From BNWE01 sp964369545 (GTDB lineage: Bacteria > Pseudomonadota > Alphaproteobacteria > UBA3830), in assembly GCA_964369545.1 (NCBI GenBank), contig CAYJFA010000005.1, positions 1 to 64,000 on the forward strand: a stretch of 64,000 nt of DNA. Reading direction: 5' to 3'. The position numbers were made by a program, and so were the translations under genes. Under the pieces are notes generated by a model. The model was not told where the DNA came from. It did not search any database and saw nothing but the letters and a program-made list of their open reading frames with translations. This document shows, in pieces, positions 62,999 through 64,000 of this stretch (its first letter is position 1; each line of letters opens with the position of its first letter).

Positions 62999-64000
62999 TA
63001 AATACAACGCGAATATGGCGACCTTTTACTCAAGAAAAAACTGCACTTCCGAGTATTAAAATTGTTCGCGGAGAAGGGGCATATGTTTTTGATGAAGCGG
63101 GTAAAAAATATCTGGATTTGATCTCAAGTTGGTGGGTGAATTTGCATGGGCACGCAAATAAAGAAATCGCAGATGCGGTTTATGAGCAGGCAAAAACTCT
63201 GGAACATATGATATTTGCGGGATTTACTCATGACGCAGCAGAAAATCTTTGCAAAAAATTATCGTCGATTTTACCAGAGCAATTGTGTAAATTCTTTTTT
63301 TCCGATAATGGCTCAACCTCAGTAGAAATCGCCTTGAAAATGGCATATCAATATTGGAAAAACAAAGGATTTCATAACAAGAAAAAGTTTGTAAGTTTCT
63401 ATGGAGGATATCACGGAGATACAGTTGGAGCAATGAGCGTAGGATCTGGATATCATGAGACATTTCGAGATTTATGCTTTGACAGTTTTAAAATATCTTG
63501 GCCTTCTACTTGGATTGGCGATGAATTAGTAGATGAAAAAGAAAAAAAAGCCATTGATGAATATCAAAAATATTTGAGTGAATATGGAGAACATACTGCT
63601 GTGATAATTGTAGAACCCATGATCCAAGGCGCAGGGGGAATGCGAATGGTGCGTCCTGAGTTTTTGCGACAAATAGTTGATATATCTAGAAAAAATGAGG
63701 TCATAATTATTTTTGATGAGGTCATGACAGGATTTTATAGAACCGGAAAAATGCTTGCACTTGAACATCTTAATAATGGAGATCAAAAGTATTGCCCAGA
63801 TATATTATGTATTTCAAAAGGTATAACCGGTGGTTTTTTGCCGCTGTCATTAACGATAACAACTGAAAAAATATATGATGCTTTTCTCGATGATTCGTTC
63901 AACAAAGCGTTTGTACATGGACATTCTTACACAGCGAATCCGTTAGGCTGTGCAGCGGCATTGGTATCATTTGACATATTGCAGCGATCAAAAACCCTTA
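62995..64000 (+). CDS. bioA: Adenosylmethionine-8-amino-7-oxononanoate aminotransferase (partial)
   Basis: An open frame of 335 codons that runs off the window edge, beginning at ATG 62995 inside the bioD stop. It transfers an amino group from S-adenosylmethionine to KAPA. IWRPFTQE at the start and SSWWVNLHGHANKEIADAV are BioA-specific. SDNGSTSVEIALKMAYQYW binds PLP phosphate, EPMIQGAGGM and FDEVMTGF follow, and the Schiff-base lysine is in CISKGITGGFLPLS. About 90 further codons are expected beyond the edge. bioB and bioF are not in this window. Confidence 0.95.
   Translation, partial: MINTTRIWRPFTQEKTALPSIKIVRGEGAYVFDEAGKKYLDLISSWWVNLHGHANKEIADAVYEQAKTLEHMIFAGFTHDAAENLCKKLSSILPEQLCKFFFSDNGSTSVEIALKMAYQYWKNKGFHNKKKFVSFYGGYHGDTVGAMSVGSGYHETFRDLCFDSFKISWPSTWIGDELVDEKEKKAIDEYQKYLSEYGEHTAVIIVEPMIQGAGGMRMVRPEFLRQIVDISRKNEVIIIFDEVMTGFYRTGKMLALEHLNNGDQKYCPDILCISKGITGGFLPLSLTITTEKIYDAFLDDSFNKAFVHGHSYTANPLGCAAALVSFDILQRSKTL

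Noticed and set aside
61402..63786. Minus-strand frames opposite the biotin genes (61402-61662, 63224-63463, 63526-63786)
   Set aside because: The plus strand encodes recognisable BioH-like, BioC, BioD and BioA proteins. The opposite frames have no family features.

Overview
The window is a gene-dense, AT-rich bacterial chromosome segment. It most resembles an alphaproteobacterium living inside eukaryotic cells, perhaps a Holosporales/Paracaedibacter-like amoeba symbiont. Evidence: ffs lies directly upstream of dnaX; there is a tandem cold-shock-domain protein; rimP-nusA-infB-rbfA and murG-murC-murB-ddl-ftsQ-ftsA-ftsZ blocks are present; there is a class I-type PHA synthase; and there are secreted DUF2608-like proteins, a family I associate with amoeba-living bacteria. 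The taxon is inferred, not demonstrated. I saw no phage, insertion sequence or CRISPR array.

Layout. 1-5.7 kb: a divergent type II fatty-acid-synthase-like cluster (two ketosynthase-like proteins, ACP, two hot-dog dehydratases, ketoreductase) resembling aryl-polyene clusters, followed by a large GT-C-like membrane protein. 5.7-13.6 kb: dnaX with SRP RNA, trxB, psd-pssA, a PotF-like binding protein with a small lipoprotein and an AdiC-like permease, then a secreted protein of unknown function. 13.7-16.1 kb: phaC interrupted by an in-frame TGA, and a double cold-shock protein. 16.5-21.8 kb: tRNA-Gly followed by an arn (lipid A aminoarabinose) operon lacking the usual formyltransferase and deformylase. 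21.8-23.6 kb: a frameshifted DUF2608 gene and a Lys/Ser-rich secreted protein with a probable frameshift at its start. 23.6-31.6 kb: cell wall and division genes. 31.9-37.4 kb: tRNA-Glu, ybaB and the nusA-infB block.

37.5-42.7 kb: four consecutive M16-peptidase-like genes, only the first with an HxxEH zinc motif. 42.7-50 kb: small heat-shock protein, orphan TadE-like protein, ruvX, gap, tkt, hpf, rimI and an intact DUF2608 paralogue. 50-55.3 kb: typA, ampG-like, recA and a DMT exporter.

55.4-60.6 kb is the most unusual part. One gene is a sensor kinase whose phospho-accepting histidine is replaced by asparagine. The convergent gene encodes a cyclodipeptide-synthase-like domain fused to PAS, histidine kinase and two receiver domains. 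A SemiSWEET-like PQ-loop protein follows. 61-64 kb: a biotin operon (bioH-like, bioC, bioD, partial bioA) with a BioR-like box upstream.

Three lesions (phaC TGA, DUF2608 T-run, A-run at a start codon) suggest either ongoing gene decay or residual sequencing errors.
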